A stretch of 64,000 nt of DNA from Parasphingorhabdus sp. SCSIO 66989 (GCF_032852305.1 NZ_CP136594.1:310001-374000), one strand, 5' to 3'; counted from the first letter of the stretch, positions 43,075 to 52,195 are shown. The notes: generated by a model not told the origin, from the letters alone. Numbers and translations are program-made.

Positions 43075-43917
43075 CTATTGCAGCACCGTGTCCATCTTGG
43101 TGATCAGGCCGCCGCCGGCATTGCTCGCCTCATAATAGGCAATCGACACTGGCCCTTTCATCGCGCTGGCCAGCTCCTCCGGGATCGGGAAGCGCACCGT
43201 GCGGCCATCCAGCTCGGGATAGACGGCGATACCGCGTGCCACCAGCAATGGCTCGTCTGCACCCGGCTTGGTCACGCGAATCTCGCCAAAGGTCGAACCC
43301 TCGCCCAGCCGCGCCAGATCGAAAGCCAGCGCTGCGCCTTCATTGTCACGCTCGATGCGGCCATTGGCGATGCTCGCCGTAGCCTCGAGGCGGCCTTTGC
43401 GCACGATAATCGGGATGGTCACGCCGTAGATCGGGGTCAGGGCAATGGCGAGGCCTTCGGTCGGCGCTTCGCTCTGCTCTGTCACTGAACGCGCATCGGG
43501 AATGGCACGGAACAGCATATGTGCACGATATTCGCCATCGGGCAGATCCGCAGGTGGACGGATACCGATGCGGATCGCCTGGGGCTGGTTCGGCGGCAGG
43601 GTGACGCGGCGTGGCGCATAGCGGATCATTTTCAGCGCCGCCTGTTCCAGCGCATTGGCCTCTTCCTGGCTAACCTCATCAAGACGGCCATCAGCCGTCA
43701 TCCGCCGCAATTCCAGGCTGATGCGATAGGTAGCGGTCTCATCGCCGACATTGTTGAGGATCACCTCGGTGCCGCGCTGCCCATCGAGCACCACCCGCGT
43801 CGGCGCGACCAGCAAGTCGCCGCCCGCAGCATGCGCCGGACTTGTTGCCAGAGTGCCTAGCGTACAGACCGACAAAGCGGCATATGTAAGAAAAGCGGCG
43901 AGACAGCTACGAAACAT
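43075..43917 (-). CDS. Periplasmic PapD-like pilus chaperone
   Basis: About 280 residues from ATG 43917 (ribosome site AGAGGGA; the frame is open to 43989). A signal peptide ends near SPAHA. The mature part has the two immunoglobulin-like domains of fimbrial chaperones: GDLLVAPTRVVLDGQRGTEVILNNVGDETATYRISLELRRM, the family-typical IRYAPRRVTLPPNQPQAIRIGIRPPADLPDGEYRAHMLFRAIP, then a second domain with TPIYGVTIPIIVRKG. It would hold pilin subunits until the usher accepts them. It lies between the subunit gene and the usher-like gene. Confidence 0.85.
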   Translation of the reverse strand: MFRSCLAAFLTYAALSVCTLGTLATSPAHAAGGDLLVAPTRVVLDGQRGTEVILNNVGDETATYRISLELRRMTADGRLDEVSQEEANALEQAALKMIRYAPRRVTLPPNQPQAIRIGIRPPADLPDGEYRAHMLFRAIPDARSVTEQSEAPTEGLAIALTPIYGVTIPIIVRKGRLEATASIANGRIERDNEGAALAFDLARLGEGSTFGEIRVTKPGADEPLLVARGIAVYPELDGRTVRFPIPEELASAMKGPVSIAYYEASNAGGGLITKMDTVLQ

Positions 43918-44073
43918 GCGGATAATCCCTCTGCGATATGTGTCAGGACACACAGGCAGAAAACTCTCCCCGCCAGTGCATCCGCTCACCGCATGTCATC
44001 GCTGAATATGGTTGATATTTCGCTAACCATAGCTGTCAGCGTTTTGGAAACCCGCTTTCGCGTTGCATTGCAC

Positions 44074-44164
44074 CGTCATTGCGAGGAGCGAAGCGACGAC
44101 GCAATCCAGTGCGGTTTATGATGGCCCTGGATTGCCGCGCTCCCTCTGGTCGCTCGCAATGACG
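44074..44164. repeat. Large palindromic repeat, CGTCATTGCGAG family, second copy
   Basis: CGTCATTGCGAG at the left and CTCGCAATGACG at the right enclose CAATCCAGTG and CCTGGATTG. It has the same layout as the copy at 15755-15870 and stands between the chaperone gene and the subunit gene. Confidence 0.85.
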
Positions 44165-44214
44165 CATGGAATTGGGTGTTTGGGAAACTCGGCCTCGTCT
44201 ACGTTTTAAGCATA

Positions 44215-44255
44215 AAAAAGGTGCCCAACGCGCGAGCGCCAGACACCTTGAGCTT
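44215..44255 (-). terminator. Terminator between subunit and chaperone genes
   Basis: Read on the minus strand, AAGGTGtctGGCGC and GCGttggGCACCTT form an interrupted stem followed by TTTTT, about 50 bases after the subunit stop. Partial termination here would give more subunit than chaperone and usher. Confidence 0.65.
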
Positions 44256-44306
44256 TTATATGTGAGGCCGAATTAAATGCGCATCGGCTCGTAGTTGGAT
44301 CAGCTA

Positions 44307-44804
44307 TTACTGATAATCGACGGTCACTTCAAAAGTGCCACTATAGGCACCATCGGCCTGGCTATCGCCAACGGTCAGCGTGCCGCCGACGGCGAAGCTG
44401 TCACCACCGGCGAGAACCAAAGTGGCGTCCGAACCAGACAGAGCAGCAGTCATGCTGTCGCCGTCATTATTGGTCAGCGTCACATTGTTGTCGACGGTGA
44501 TATCAACGGTTTCGCCGGTGGTACCGGTAACGTCAAAACCTGCGGCCGAGACGGTGCCCGAGCATACCAGGTTCGCATCACAAGCGGAAAGCGCGCCTGC
44601 TGCGCTGATAACCACATCACCACCGGTATCCCCGACAACGATGGTGCCGAAGTTCAGCGCCGAGCCGTCCGATTCAACCGTAACCTGTTGCAGAATTTCT
44701 GCGGTCGCAACGGCTTCTGCCGTATCTGCATGTGCAGCGGTTGAGGTCATGGCCGCCATAGCCGCAGCCGAAACTGCCATTGCTTTAAAAATCGTCTTGT
44801 TCAT
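44307..44804 (-). CDS. DUF4402-like major pilin/fibre subunit
   Basis: A 165-residue exported protein. The signal peptide covers about 1-26 (ending TAAHA-D). The mature part is rich in Ala, Gly, Thr and Val with alternating beta strands (ALNFGTIVVGDTGGDVVISAAGALSACDANLVCSGTVSAAGFDVTG) and two cysteines that could form a disulfide. The pattern and the C-terminal GAYSGTFEVTVDYQ resemble the DUF4402 family, which is found with chaperone-usher genes. A clear ribosome site (GAAGGGA) precedes the ATG. It is first in the leftward locus and likely the abundant subunit. Confidence 0.85.
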   Translation of the reverse strand: MNKTIFKAMAVSAAAMAAMTSTAAHADTAEAVATAEILQQVTVESDGSALNFGTIVVGDTGGDVVISAAGALSACDANLVCSGTVSAAGFDVTGTTGETVDITVDNNVTLTNNDGDSMTAALSGSDATLVLAGGDSFAVGGTLTVGDSQADGAYSGTFEVTVDYQ

Positions 44805-45058
44805 CTCTGGTCCCTTCCAAATCGCACCGTGCGATAATAGTGAAAGCCGATGCCCGTTTCACGGCGCATCGTGATGAATGGCAAATCCCACTCCATTCGC
44901 GGACGCTTATGACGATCAGCGGTTCAGGCTTTGCTGAAGATTATGGTTAATGGCGCATTAGGAAATGGCGTTACCCAGCATTTACCATGACGGTTCACCA
45001 GAGCTTTTCTACCAAAGCCAGGCAAGAAAAGCGATATTATTGCTTTAATATCAGTATA

Positions 45059-46105
45059 TTAAAGGAAATCGCCCGACAATCTCTGACATAGCAAATCAAG
45101 CTGGTCGAGACTGGAATAGCGCACCGAAATATCGCCAGATGTGCCATTGGCCCCTGGCTTTATACTGACATTCATGCCGAGAAGATCAGACAAATGCCGC
45201 TCAACCGCCGCGATATCCGATTCGGCCTGTCCGGCCAGGGGAGCGCTTTTTGTCTCCAGCTTTTGCTTTGAAGGCTTGGGTGCGTCGCCCGCACGCGCCA
45301 GCTTCTCCACCTCGCGCACCGACAGACCCTGCTTGACCACCCGCTGCGCCAGATCCTGTGGTGCTGGGGAGTTGATCAGCGCCCGGGCATGACCCATGGA
45401 GAGATCGCCTTTATCAACCATCTCCAGCACCGCATCAGGCAGCGCCAACAGCCGCATCATATTAACGACATGGCTGCGCGACTTGTCGACCAGCTGCGCC
45501 AGATCGGCGGGACTGAGCTGCTGCTGTTCGGTCATCTGCTTATAGGCGCGTGCTTCTTCAACCGGTGTCAGGTCTTCGCGCTGAATATTCTCGATCAAGG
45601 CAATGGCGAGCGTCTGCTCATCGTCGAGATCGCGGACAATGGCGGGGATTTCGTGCAATCGTGCCCGCTGTGCCGCGCGCCAACGCCGTTCCCCGGCCAC
45701 CAGCTGATAATGGCCGCTCTTATTGGCAGGCCGCACGATAATCGGCTGGATCACCCCGCGCTGGGCTATGCTCGCGGCCAGCTCATCAAGCGCGGCGTCA
45801 GCAAAATAGCGGCGGGGCTGATCGGGATGCGGCGCAATATTGGCAACCGAGATCGAAGCCACGCCATTGGCAGCAGGCGGCGCGGCAATCGTCGTGCCTT
45901 CTGCTTCAGAAACAGAGCCAGCCTCAGCCGAACGGGCCGCAATGGGCCGTTCGGGGCGGGCCTCGCCCAACAGGGCGCTCAGACCCCTACCCAATCCGCT
46001 AGGCCGCTTGGATGCCGCTACTGTCTTTTTGACACTGGCCTTTTTGTCACCCTTCTTCTCGCTGTTCTTTTTCTTGGTCATCTTGGTCTCGGTGCTTTCG
46101 CTCAT
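45059..46105 (-). CDS. parB: Chromosome partitioning protein ParB
   Basis: ParB is a CTP-dependent clamp that loads at parS and spreads along DNA to help chromosome segregation. The 348 residues have a lysine-rich start, an N-terminal ParB/Srx domain (ISVANIAPHPDQPRRYF, QPIIVRPANKSGHYQLVAGERRWRAAQRA), a helix-turn-helix (SPADLAQLVDKSRSHVVNMMRLLALP, ALINSP) and a C-terminal dimer domain. It overlaps parA by four bases. Three parS sites are in the same cluster. Confidence 0.96.
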   Translation of the reverse strand: MSESTETKMTKKKNSEKKGDKKASVKKTVAASKRPSGLGRGLSALLGEARPERPIAARSAEAGSVSEAEGTTIAAPPAANGVASISVANIAPHPDQPRRYFADAALDELAASIAQRGVIQPIIVRPANKSGHYQLVAGERRWRAAQRARLHEIPAIVRDLDDEQTLAIALIENIQREDLTPVEEARAYKQMTEQQQLSPADLAQLVDKSRSHVVNMMRLLALPDAVLEMVDKGDLSMGHARALINSPAPQDLAQRVVKQGLSVREVEKLARAGDAPKPSKQKLETKSAPLAGQAESDIAAVERHLSDLLGMNVSIKPGANGTSGDISVRYSSLDQLDLLCQRLSGDFL

Positions 46106-46887
46106 GCGGCAACCTTTCGTTCGGGCAAGCGGGCAATCAATTCTTTGGCAAGGTCAATATAGGCGGCAGACCCAGCGCAGCGGTGATCATAGATAAGTGC
46201 CGGCATGCCGTGGCTTGGTGCTTCAGAAAGGCGCACATTACGCGGGATCACCGTTTCAAACACCAGATCGCCCAGACATTCGCGCACATCCTCGCTGACA
46301 TGGTCAGTCAGCCGATTGCGGCGGTCATGCATGGTGAGGACCACGCCCAAAATGGCAAGGTCAGGGTTGAATACCTGCTGCACCCGTTCGACCGTCTGGA
46401 GCAACTGACTCAGCCCTTCCAGTGCGAAGAACTCGCATTGCAGCGGCACCAGCAGCGAATTGGCTGCAACCAGCGCGTTGAGGGTCAACAAGCCAAGAGA
46501 TGGCGGGCAATCGATCAGGCATACATCATAGCCCTTACCCCGGCTTGCTTCGGCTATCGCGTTTTTCAGCCGCTCGGTTCTGTCTTCGAGTTCAACCATT
46601 TCGACCTCCGCACCGGACAGATCAACGGTCGCAGGCACGACTTCAAGGTTGGGAATGTTTGTCGGTCGGGCGCTGTCAGCAATCGTGGCATTGCCAGTGA
46701 GCACGTTATAGCTAGAACGCTCGCGCTCACCCAGCGGGACACCCAGACCGGTCGAGGCATTGCCCTGTGGATCAAGGTCAATCAGCAAAGTGCGCCAGCC
46801 TGTCGCCGCCAAGGCGGTGGAAACATTGATCGCCGAGGTGGTTTTGCCCACCCCACCCTTCTGATTCGCGACGGCTATGGTGATCAT
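46102..46887 (-). CDS. parA: Chromosome partitioning ATPase ParA
   Basis: ParA is a Walker-type ATPase that moves ParB-bound origins. The 261-residue protein starts MITIAVANQKGGVGKTTSAINV (deviant Walker A), continues with LLIDLDPQGNASTGLG and DVCLIDCPPSLGLLTLNAL, and ends before parB with a four-base overlap. ATG 46887 has an AAGGA site; the frame stays open to 47037, where the apparent upstream residues are a readthrough of a parS site and non-coding DNA. Confidence 0.97.
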   Translation of the reverse strand: MITIAVANQKGGVGKTTSAINVSTALAATGWRTLLIDLDPQGNASTGLGVPLGERERSSYNVLTGNATIADSARPTNIPNLEVVPATVDLSGAEVEMVELEDRTERLKNAIAEASRGKGYDVCLIDCPPSLGLLTLNALVAANSLLVPLQCEFFALEGLSQLLQTVERVQQVFNPDLAILGVVLTMHDRRNRLTDHVSEDVRECLGDLVFETVIPRNVRLSEAPSHGMPALIYDHRCAGSAAYIDLAKELIARLPERKVAA

Positions 46888-46952
46888 TTTGGCGTCATTC
46901 CTTTGCGCATTTGACCGCCAAAGCGATCTGCTCCACTGAAAACGCCATATAA

Positions 46953-47597
46953 TCAGGCGCTTATCTTGCCCTGGCCGCACAAAATCCCGGCGTCGGGATC
47001 GGTGAGCGAGTGTTTCACGTGAAACAGTTTCTGCCATTTGCGCGGCAGGGCGTCCAGTTCATGTACCGCATTTTTGCCTTTGGGCAGAATCCAGAAAGTG
47101 TTTTCTGTGGAAAAGCGCCCCGCCAAAGTCAGCAATTTCGGCAAAGGCGCAAAGGCGCGGGCAGTGATGACACCCGTTTCGCAGCTCTCCATGGCCTCCA
47201 ATCGACCGCCAAAAATCGTTACGCTATTGGCGAGATCGAGCGCATCGACCACCTGCTGAAGAAACTCTACACGCTTGCGGCGCGACTCTACCAGGATGGC
47301 CGGCATATCCGTGCAAATTGCCACAACGAGGCCGGGCAATCCGGGGCCGGAACCCAGATCAAGCCATGGTCCCCGATGATCGTCGGGAATATGCTGTAGT
47401 AGCTGCGCACTATCGACAATATGCCGCGCCCAGACCGTCTCCAGCGTCGAGCGCGCAATCAGATTTTGCTGTTCTGACTCAGCCTTGAGCATCGCGACAT
47501 AGCGCTCAAGCCGCTCCATCGTTTCACGTGAAACACCAAGATCATGCGCCAGCCATTCGCGCGCAGCCTGGTCCGTGGTGATAATGGAATGCGTCAC
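46953..47597 (-). CDS. rsmG: 16S rRNA (guanine527-N7)-methyltransferase
   Basis: RsmG (GidB) methylates G527 of 16S rRNA with SAM. The 214 residues include WLDLGSGPGLPGLVVAI near residue 78, PAILVESRRKRVEFLQQV and TARAFAPLPKLLTLAGRF. Two parS sites lie inside the reading frame and encode GVSRETM near the N-terminus and LFHVKHS near the C-terminus. The order mnmG-rsmG-parA-parB is the standard origin-proximal one. Confidence 0.96.
   Translation of the reverse strand: MTHSIITTDQAAREWLAHDLGVSRETMERLERYVAMLKAESEQQNLIARSTLETVWARHIVDSAQLLQHIPDDHRGPWLDLGSGPGLPGLVVAICTDMPAILVESRRKRVEFLQQVVDALDLANSVTIFGGRLEAMESCETGVITARAFAPLPKLLTLAGRFSTENTFWILPKGKNAVHELDALPRKWQKLFHVKHSLTDPDAGILCGQGKISA
47011..47026. 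promoter_or_regulatory. parS site 1
   Basis: TGTTTCACGTGAAACA is a perfect match to the bacterial parS consensus. It lies in the 3' part of the rsmG frame and encodes FHVK in that gene. It is the binding and CTP-dependent loading site for ParB. Confidence 0.95.
47520..47535. promoter_or_regulatory. parS site 2
   Basis: CGTTTCACGTGAAACA matches the consensus except for the first base. It lies in the 5' part of rsmG and encodes VSRET. Confidence 0.92.
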
Positions 47598-47614
47598 AAG
47601 ATCGCGAGATCAGT

Positions 47615-49462
47615 CTAGGCAGCGCGTCGCTTGGCATGGACCAAAATCGCCGACAGCGCCGCAGGGGTAATGCCGCGAATACGTGATGCCGCGGCGAGAG
47701 TTTCCGGGCGCGCTGCTGTCAAGCGGTCAATCATCTCGTTGGAAAGGCCGGGAAGAGCGCTATAATCCAGATCATCGGGCAGGCTGATCCGCTCACTATT
47801 GCGGATATCGCGAAGCTCTGCATCCTGCCGCTTGAGATAAGGCGCATAGCGCGCATCTTCGGTAATCTCGTCAGCCAGCTCCGCCTCACACGCTAGATCA
47901 GGGCGGATCGTCGCGATATCGTCGAGATGGATGTTGGGAAAGCGCAGCCAGTCAAACAGGCTCTGCTTACCCGCATCGCGCTTGACGGCAATATCCGCCG
48001 CTATCAGCGCTTCTGCACCGACCTGCTCGTCCAGAGCCTCGACGATACGCGTCTTGCTAGCCGCCCGCTCCTCAAACCAGCGGGAGCGCTCGGCACCAAC
48101 GCAGCCGGTTGCAATCGCCATTCCCGTCAGCCGGTCCGAAGCATTGTTGGCGCGTAAGCGCAGCCGATACTCGGCCCGCGAGGTGAGCATGCGATAGGGC
48201 TCCGTCACCCCATGCAGCACCAGGTCATCAATCATTACCGCGATATAGCTATTGGCACGGTCAAGGGTCGGCATCGCCTTGTCCTGCACTGCACAGGCCG
48301 CCGCCATCCCCGCAACCAGTCCCTGCGCCGCCGCTTCTTCATAGCCGGTGGTGCCATTAATCTGCCCAGCGCAATACAGGCCGGGAATCGCCGACAGCTG
48401 CAAATCGCGGCCCAAAGCGCGCGGATCAATATGGTCATATTCGACCGCATAGCCCGGAATAACGATTTCCGCGCGCTCAAGCCCGGCCATGGCATTGACC
48501 ATCGCCTGCTGAATATCGGTCGGCAGCGATGTGCTGATGCCATTGGGATAGATCAGCGGATCATCCAGCCCCTCAGGCTCCAAGAAAACCTGATGCCCGT
48601 CACGGTCGCCAAAGCGGTGAATCTTGTCCTCAATCGACGGACAATAGCGCGGCCCTTCACCCTGAATATCGCCACCAAATAGCGGCGAGCGATCAAGGCC
48701 GGAGCGGATAAGATCATGCGCCTTCTCATTGGTCCGCGTAATCGCGCAGAACAGTGCCGGATTGGTGCGTTCTTTTGTCAGCGGCGACATGGTCCAGTCG
48801 TCGTCATCGCTGGGCTGCACTTCCAAGCGGCTCCAGTCGATGGTGCGGCCATCGATCCGCGGCGGCGTTCCGGTCTTGAGCCGCGCCATCGGCAGATCAT
48901 GGCCGTAAAGCTGATCGGCCAGCTTTGTTGCCGCCCGTTCTTCGATCCGGCCACCCTCATAACGCTCATCGCCGCGGAACAATCGCCCACCGAGAAAGGT
49001 TCCCGTCGCCAATATCACCCGTTCGCCATGGACAATGCTGCTATCACCCAGCACCACGCCTGAAAGCTTGCCATTGGGCATATGTAACGACGCCGCTTCG
49101 CCCTCGACCACGGTCAGCGTGTCCAAGTCAGCCATCATCTGCTGGATAGCGGCGCGGTAGAGCTTGCGATCCGCCTGCACCCGCGGCCCCTGCACCGCAC
49201 TGCCCTTGCTACGGTTGAGCATGCGGTAATGGATCGCCGCCGCATCCGAGGCGCGGCCGATCAGCCCGTCAAACGCATCGACTTCACGCACCAAATGGCC
49301 CTTACCCAGGCCGCCCATGGCCGGGTTGCACGACATCGCTCCCAGCCCATCACGGCTGAAGCTGATCAGCGCCACGCGGCAGCCCATGCGCGCCGCGACC
49401 GCCGCGGCTTCGCACCCGGCATGGCCACCGCCGACCACAATAATGTCAAATGTCTGGCTCAT
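47615..49462 (-). CDS. mnmG: tRNA uridine-5-carboxymethylaminomethyl modification enzyme MnmG
   Basis: MnmG (GidA) works with MnmE to add the carboxymethylaminomethyl group to the wobble uridine of several tRNAs. The 615 residues show the FAD site [21 protein letters not shown], the family signatures [20 protein letters not shown] and [33 protein letters not shown], and the C-terminal helical domain binding MnmE and tRNA ([12 protein letters not shown]). The usual order with mnmE directly upstream is broken here by a RhuM-type gene. Confidence 0.97.
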   Translation of the reverse strand: MSQTFDIIVVGGGHAGCEAAAVAARMGCRVALISFSRDGLGAMSCNPAMGGLGKGHLVREVDAFDGLIGRASDAAAIHYRMLNRSKGSAVQGPRVQADRKLYRAAIQQMMADLDTLTVVEGEAASLHMPNGKLSGVVLGDSSIVHGERVILATGTFLGGRLFRGDERYEGGRIEERAATKLADQLYGHDLPMARLKTGTPPRIDGRTIDWSRLEVQPSDDDDWTMSPLTKERTNPALFCAITRTNEKAHDLIRSGLDRSPLFGGDIQGEGPRYCPSIEDKIHRFGDRDGHQVFLEPEGLDDPLIYPNGISTSLPTDIQQAMVNAMAGLERAEIVIPGYAVEYDHIDPRALGRDLQLSAIPGLYCAGQINGTTGYEEAAAQGLVAGMAAACAVQDKAMPTLDRANSYIAVMIDDLVLHGVTEPYRMLTSRAEYRLRLRANNASDRLTGMAIATGCVGAERSRWFEERAASKTRIVEALDEQVGAEALIAADIAVKRDAGKQSLFDWLRFPNIHLDDIATIRPDLACEAELADEITEDARYAPYLKRQDAELRDIRNSERISLPDDLDYSALPGLSNEMIDRLTAARPETLAAASRIRGITPAALSAILVHAKRRAA

Positions 49463-49519
49463 GGCTGCGCCCTATAACTGCGGGTCAAAGACTCTGATAA
49501 GTCTGCAATCCACCGAAAG

Positions 49520-49535
49520 TGTTTCACGTGAAACA
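49520..49535. promoter_or_regulatory. parS site 3
   Basis: A perfect TGTTTCACGTGAAACA in the gap between the mnmG start and the stop of the RhuM-family gene, five bases from that stop. It is the parS closest to the probable origin, about 7.4 kb away. Confidence 0.95.
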
Positions 49536-49539
49536 TTGC

Positions 49540-50562
49540 CTACTTTTTCTCTTTGCGCAGTCGTTTGGCCTGCTTCCTTAAATCGTCAATGTTACTAACG
49601 ACCTGATCGGCTAAAGCAGCCTTTTGTTCTTCTCTCCATAATACATATTCGCGTTTAGCATGCCGGTCTGCGTCAGCTTTACGGACTGTCCCACCACTCT
49701 GCAAGATGCTACGTCCTAAATCCTTGAGTTGTTTGTCCAACAAAATAGCTGCCTGAGACATGGTCGTCAGTCTTCCCAGATCAAGCTGATCTTCGAATAT
49801 GTCTAACAAGATCGATGTCAGCCGATTCAATTCGTTAATCTCGGTTTTGCCAAGATAGTTTTTTGATACAGTCACATCTGATTTGCGAATATTGGCTTTT
49901 GGCCAGTTGGTAAGGCCAAGGTTTTCGGAGCGCGCGTTTGCTCTGTTTTTGATGATTTCTGACGGTGTTGATGAACTCACCGCATAGACCAGCTTGGCCT
50001 GTGTTCTCCGATAAAACTCGGTCCATTTGGACGAACCCGGCTCATAATCCTGGCACATTGCACATATGTTTTTGAGTTCGCGGTAAAGATTTGCCTCATC
50101 TGAGCGAATATCACGGACTATTTCCCGGAGTTCTTTTATACGGTCATAGTTTTCAGGATTTTTGAGCCGAGGGGTGTCAATAACAAAACCTTTTGATGCA
50201 AATTGCACCAGTTTGTCGGTTGCCCATTTGCGGAAGATAGTCGCCTGCTTCGATGATACTCGATATCCCACTGATATGACCATATCGAGACTGTAAATTG
50301 CGGTAGGCTTGGTTGATGAAGCACTTTGCATTTTCTGCAAATTGCTACTGTCCAGCTCCCCTTCATCGAGAATATTGTTGATGTGTCGCGATATGACCGA
50401 AACATCCCGCCCATAAAGCTCGGCTATCTGAGCTTGCGTCATCCAAAGAGCATCTGAAGTATAACGCAGCTCTACCTTAGCACCCTCGTCATCGCCATAA
50501 ATGAGAACAGGGATACCATTCTCCTCTTCGGTCAGATGGACGGGCTCATTACTACTAACCAT
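49540..50562 (-). CDS. RhuM-family protein inserted in the gid cluster
   Basis: About 340 residues from ATG 50562 (a GGGGGT ribosome site stands directly before; the frame extends to 50592). Residues near 10-100 carry the RhuM family signature: VELRYTSDALWMTQAQIAELYGRDVSVISRHINNILDEGEL with AIYSLDMVISVGYRVSSKQATIFRKWATDKL. The rest is helical and ends in a very basic tail (KQAKRLRKEKK). RhuM proteins are known from pathogenicity islands and defence or mobile contexts, without a settled activity; a DNA-binding N-terminal part is likely. GC is clearly below mnmE and mnmG, which together with its position between two normally adjacent genes points to horizontal insertion. Confidence 0.88.
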   Translation of the reverse strand: MVSSNEPVHLTEEENGIPVLIYGDDEGAKVELRYTSDALWMTQAQIAELYGRDVSVISRHINNILDEGELDSSNLQKMQSASSTKPTAIYSLDMVISVGYRVSSKQATIFRKWATDKLVQFASKGFVIDTPRLKNPENYDRIKELREIVRDIRSDEANLYRELKNICAMCQDYEPGSSKWTEFYRRTQAKLVYAVSSSTPSEIIKNRANARSENLGLTNWPKANIRKSDVTVSKNYLGKTEINELNRLTSILLDIFEDQLDLGRLTTMSQAAILLDKQLKDLGRSILQSGGTVRKADADRHAKREYVLWREEQKAALADQVVSNIDDLRKQAKRLRKEKK

Positions 50563-50628
50563 ATTGACCCCCATAGAACAATAAGTGAACAATATAGGCT
50601 TGCTTCCGCGCTGGCAAGCTCTTCCGGA

Positions 50629-51915
50629 TTACTTCCCGATGCAGAATTTTCCGAACAGCGTATCGAGCATATCCTCAACATGGCTGCGACCGGTAATCTG
50701 GTCGAGCGCGAGACGTGCCAGACGCAATTCTTCGCCCACCACCAGCATATCCTCACCCAGTTGCGCTCGACCCAGTGCCTCGGCAAAAGCACGCAAAAGG
50801 CCGCGCTGCCGCGCATTCCAGGCGGGTTGGTCCAGTGGCGGCAATAGAGTTTGCGCCAATTTGGTAAGCTGGGAGATCAGCGCTTCAACCCCCTCCCCTG
50901 TTTTGGCTGACACAACACAATCGGCCCCGGCTTTATCAGCCCCAAGATCGGCCTTGGCGGCAATATCGATCAAAGCCGGATGATCGGGCTTGTCCCACGC
51001 TGCGCCCAGCCATAGCACGATATCTGCCCGCACCAGTGCCTGTTGCGCCCGGTTTATGCCGATGGCCTCGACCGCGTCAGCGCTATCCTCGCGCAATCCG
51101 GCGGTATCGGTGAAGATATAGGCGATACCGTTCAGCGTTACCGGCGCCTCGATAATATCGCGTGTGGTTCCGGCAATATCGGTGACAATCGCCGCTTCGC
51201 GCTGCACCAGCCGATTGAGCAAAGTCGACTTGCCCGCATTGGGCGGCCCGGCAATCACCACGCGCAGGCCGTCATGCAATCGCTCCGCCGGTGGCGTTGC
51301 CAGCGCTGTCTCCACCTCACTCGCAAGATCGGAGAGAAAACGGCGCAGCTTCTCTGCCGAGGCGGCATCGACATCATCCTCATCGGAAAAATCGAGCTCG
51401 GATTCGACCAGTGCCGAGCCTTGCAATAATCGCTGCCGCCAATCCTCAATCTGGCGCGATAGCAGGCCACCAGCCTGATCAAGTGCCTGTTTGCGCTGGC
51501 GCTCGGTTTCTGCCGCGAGGAGATCGGACAGCGCCTCGGCCTCGGCCAGATCCATCACGCCATTGGCAAAGGCGCGGCGGGTAAATTCGCCTGCCTCGGC
51601 GGGACGGCAGCCGTCAATCGCGCCCAATGCGGCACTGACCGCGACAATCACCGCCCTGCCCCCATGGCAATGCAGCTCGGCACAGTCCTCGCCTGTCGCG
51701 GTGCGCGGTCCGGGGAACCACAGCACCAGCGCACTATCGAGGATATGGCTATCCACCGGATGTTTAAGCGAACGCAATACCGCGCGGCGCGGTTCGGGTA
51801 GTTCTCCCGCCAGTGCTGTTAGCGCAGCACCACTATGCGGACCGCTGATACGGATAACCGATATGGCCGAAGGCGGCGCGCCGCTCGACACGGCAAAGAT
51901 CGTGTCCGGCGACAT
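50629..51915 (-). CDS. mnmE: tRNA modification GTPase MnmE
   Basis: MnmE (TrmE) is the GTPase partner of MnmG in wobble uridine modification. The 428 residues contain the tetrahydrofolate-binding N-terminal domain (TIFAVSSGAPPSAISVIRISGP, EFTRRAFANGVMDLAEAEALSDL), the G domain with VIAGPPNAGKSTLLNRLVQREAAIVTDIAGTTRD and DTAGLRED, and the C-terminal CIGK that carries the catalytic-site cysteine motif. It is well preserved. The 66-base gap to the RhuM gene carries no obvious element. Confidence 0.97.
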   Translation of the reverse strand: MSPDTIFAVSSGAPPSAISVIRISGPHSGAALTALAGELPEPRRAVLRSLKHPVDSHILDSALVLWFPGPRTATGEDCAELHCHGGRAVIVAVSAALGAIDGCRPAEAGEFTRRAFANGVMDLAEAEALSDLLAAETERQRKQALDQAGGLLSRQIEDWRQRLLQGSALVESELDFSDEDDVDAASAEKLRRFLSDLASEVETALATPPAERLHDGLRVVIAGPPNAGKSTLLNRLVQREAAIVTDIAGTTRDIIEAPVTLNGIAYIFTDTAGLREDSADAVEAIGINRAQQALVRADIVLWLGAAWDKPDHPALIDIAAKADLGADKAGADCVVSAKTGEGVEALISQLTKLAQTLLPPLDQPAWNARQRGLLRAFAEALGRAQLGEDMLVVGEELRLARLALDQITGRSHVEDMLDTLFGKFCIGK

Positions 51916-51925
51916 GAGGGTTTGG

Positions 51926-52195
51926 TCAGTCCTTCTTCTTGTCCGAACTGCTCTTGCTACTTCCGGTCATCCCTGCGGCCCCGGCCTGCATCAGCGACTG
52001 GAAGAAGCGCATCCCCATCTCGCCCATCGGCGCGATGTTCTTGGTCAGCGTCTGCATCTGCTCGAGCGTAGTTGCGCCTTTCATCATATCCTTGACGCTA
52101 TCGACATAGGCCTGGTTGACCTCGCTGACATCGGGCAGCCCCAACAGGCGGCGCATCTCTTCCGGTGTGCAATCCAGTTCGACATTCATTTTCAT
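51926..52195 (-). CDS. DUF6489-like small protein
   Basis: An 89-residue protein starting MKMNVELDCTPEEMRRLLGLPDV, with an apparent ribosome site GGGAGAAG before it; the frame runs on to 52345 without protein character. A helical middle (YVDSVKDMMKGATTLEQMQTLTKNIAPMGEMGMRFFQSLMQAG) resembles a short phasin or coiled-coil helix pair, and the tail is serine and lysine rich. It resembles a conserved alphaproteobacterial family (DUF6489) of unknown function. It stands ten bases upstream of mnmE and may be in its transcript. Confidence 0.8.
   Translation of the reverse strand: MKMNVELDCTPEEMRRLLGLPDVSEVNQAYVDSVKDMMKGATTLEQMQTLTKNIAPMGEMGMRFFQSLMQAGAAGMTGSSKSSSDKKKD

Noticed and set aside
46888-47037. 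Longer N-terminus for ParA
   Set aside because: The first residues are parS sequence read as protein (VSRET), and the true start with an AAGGA site precedes MITIAVANQKGG.
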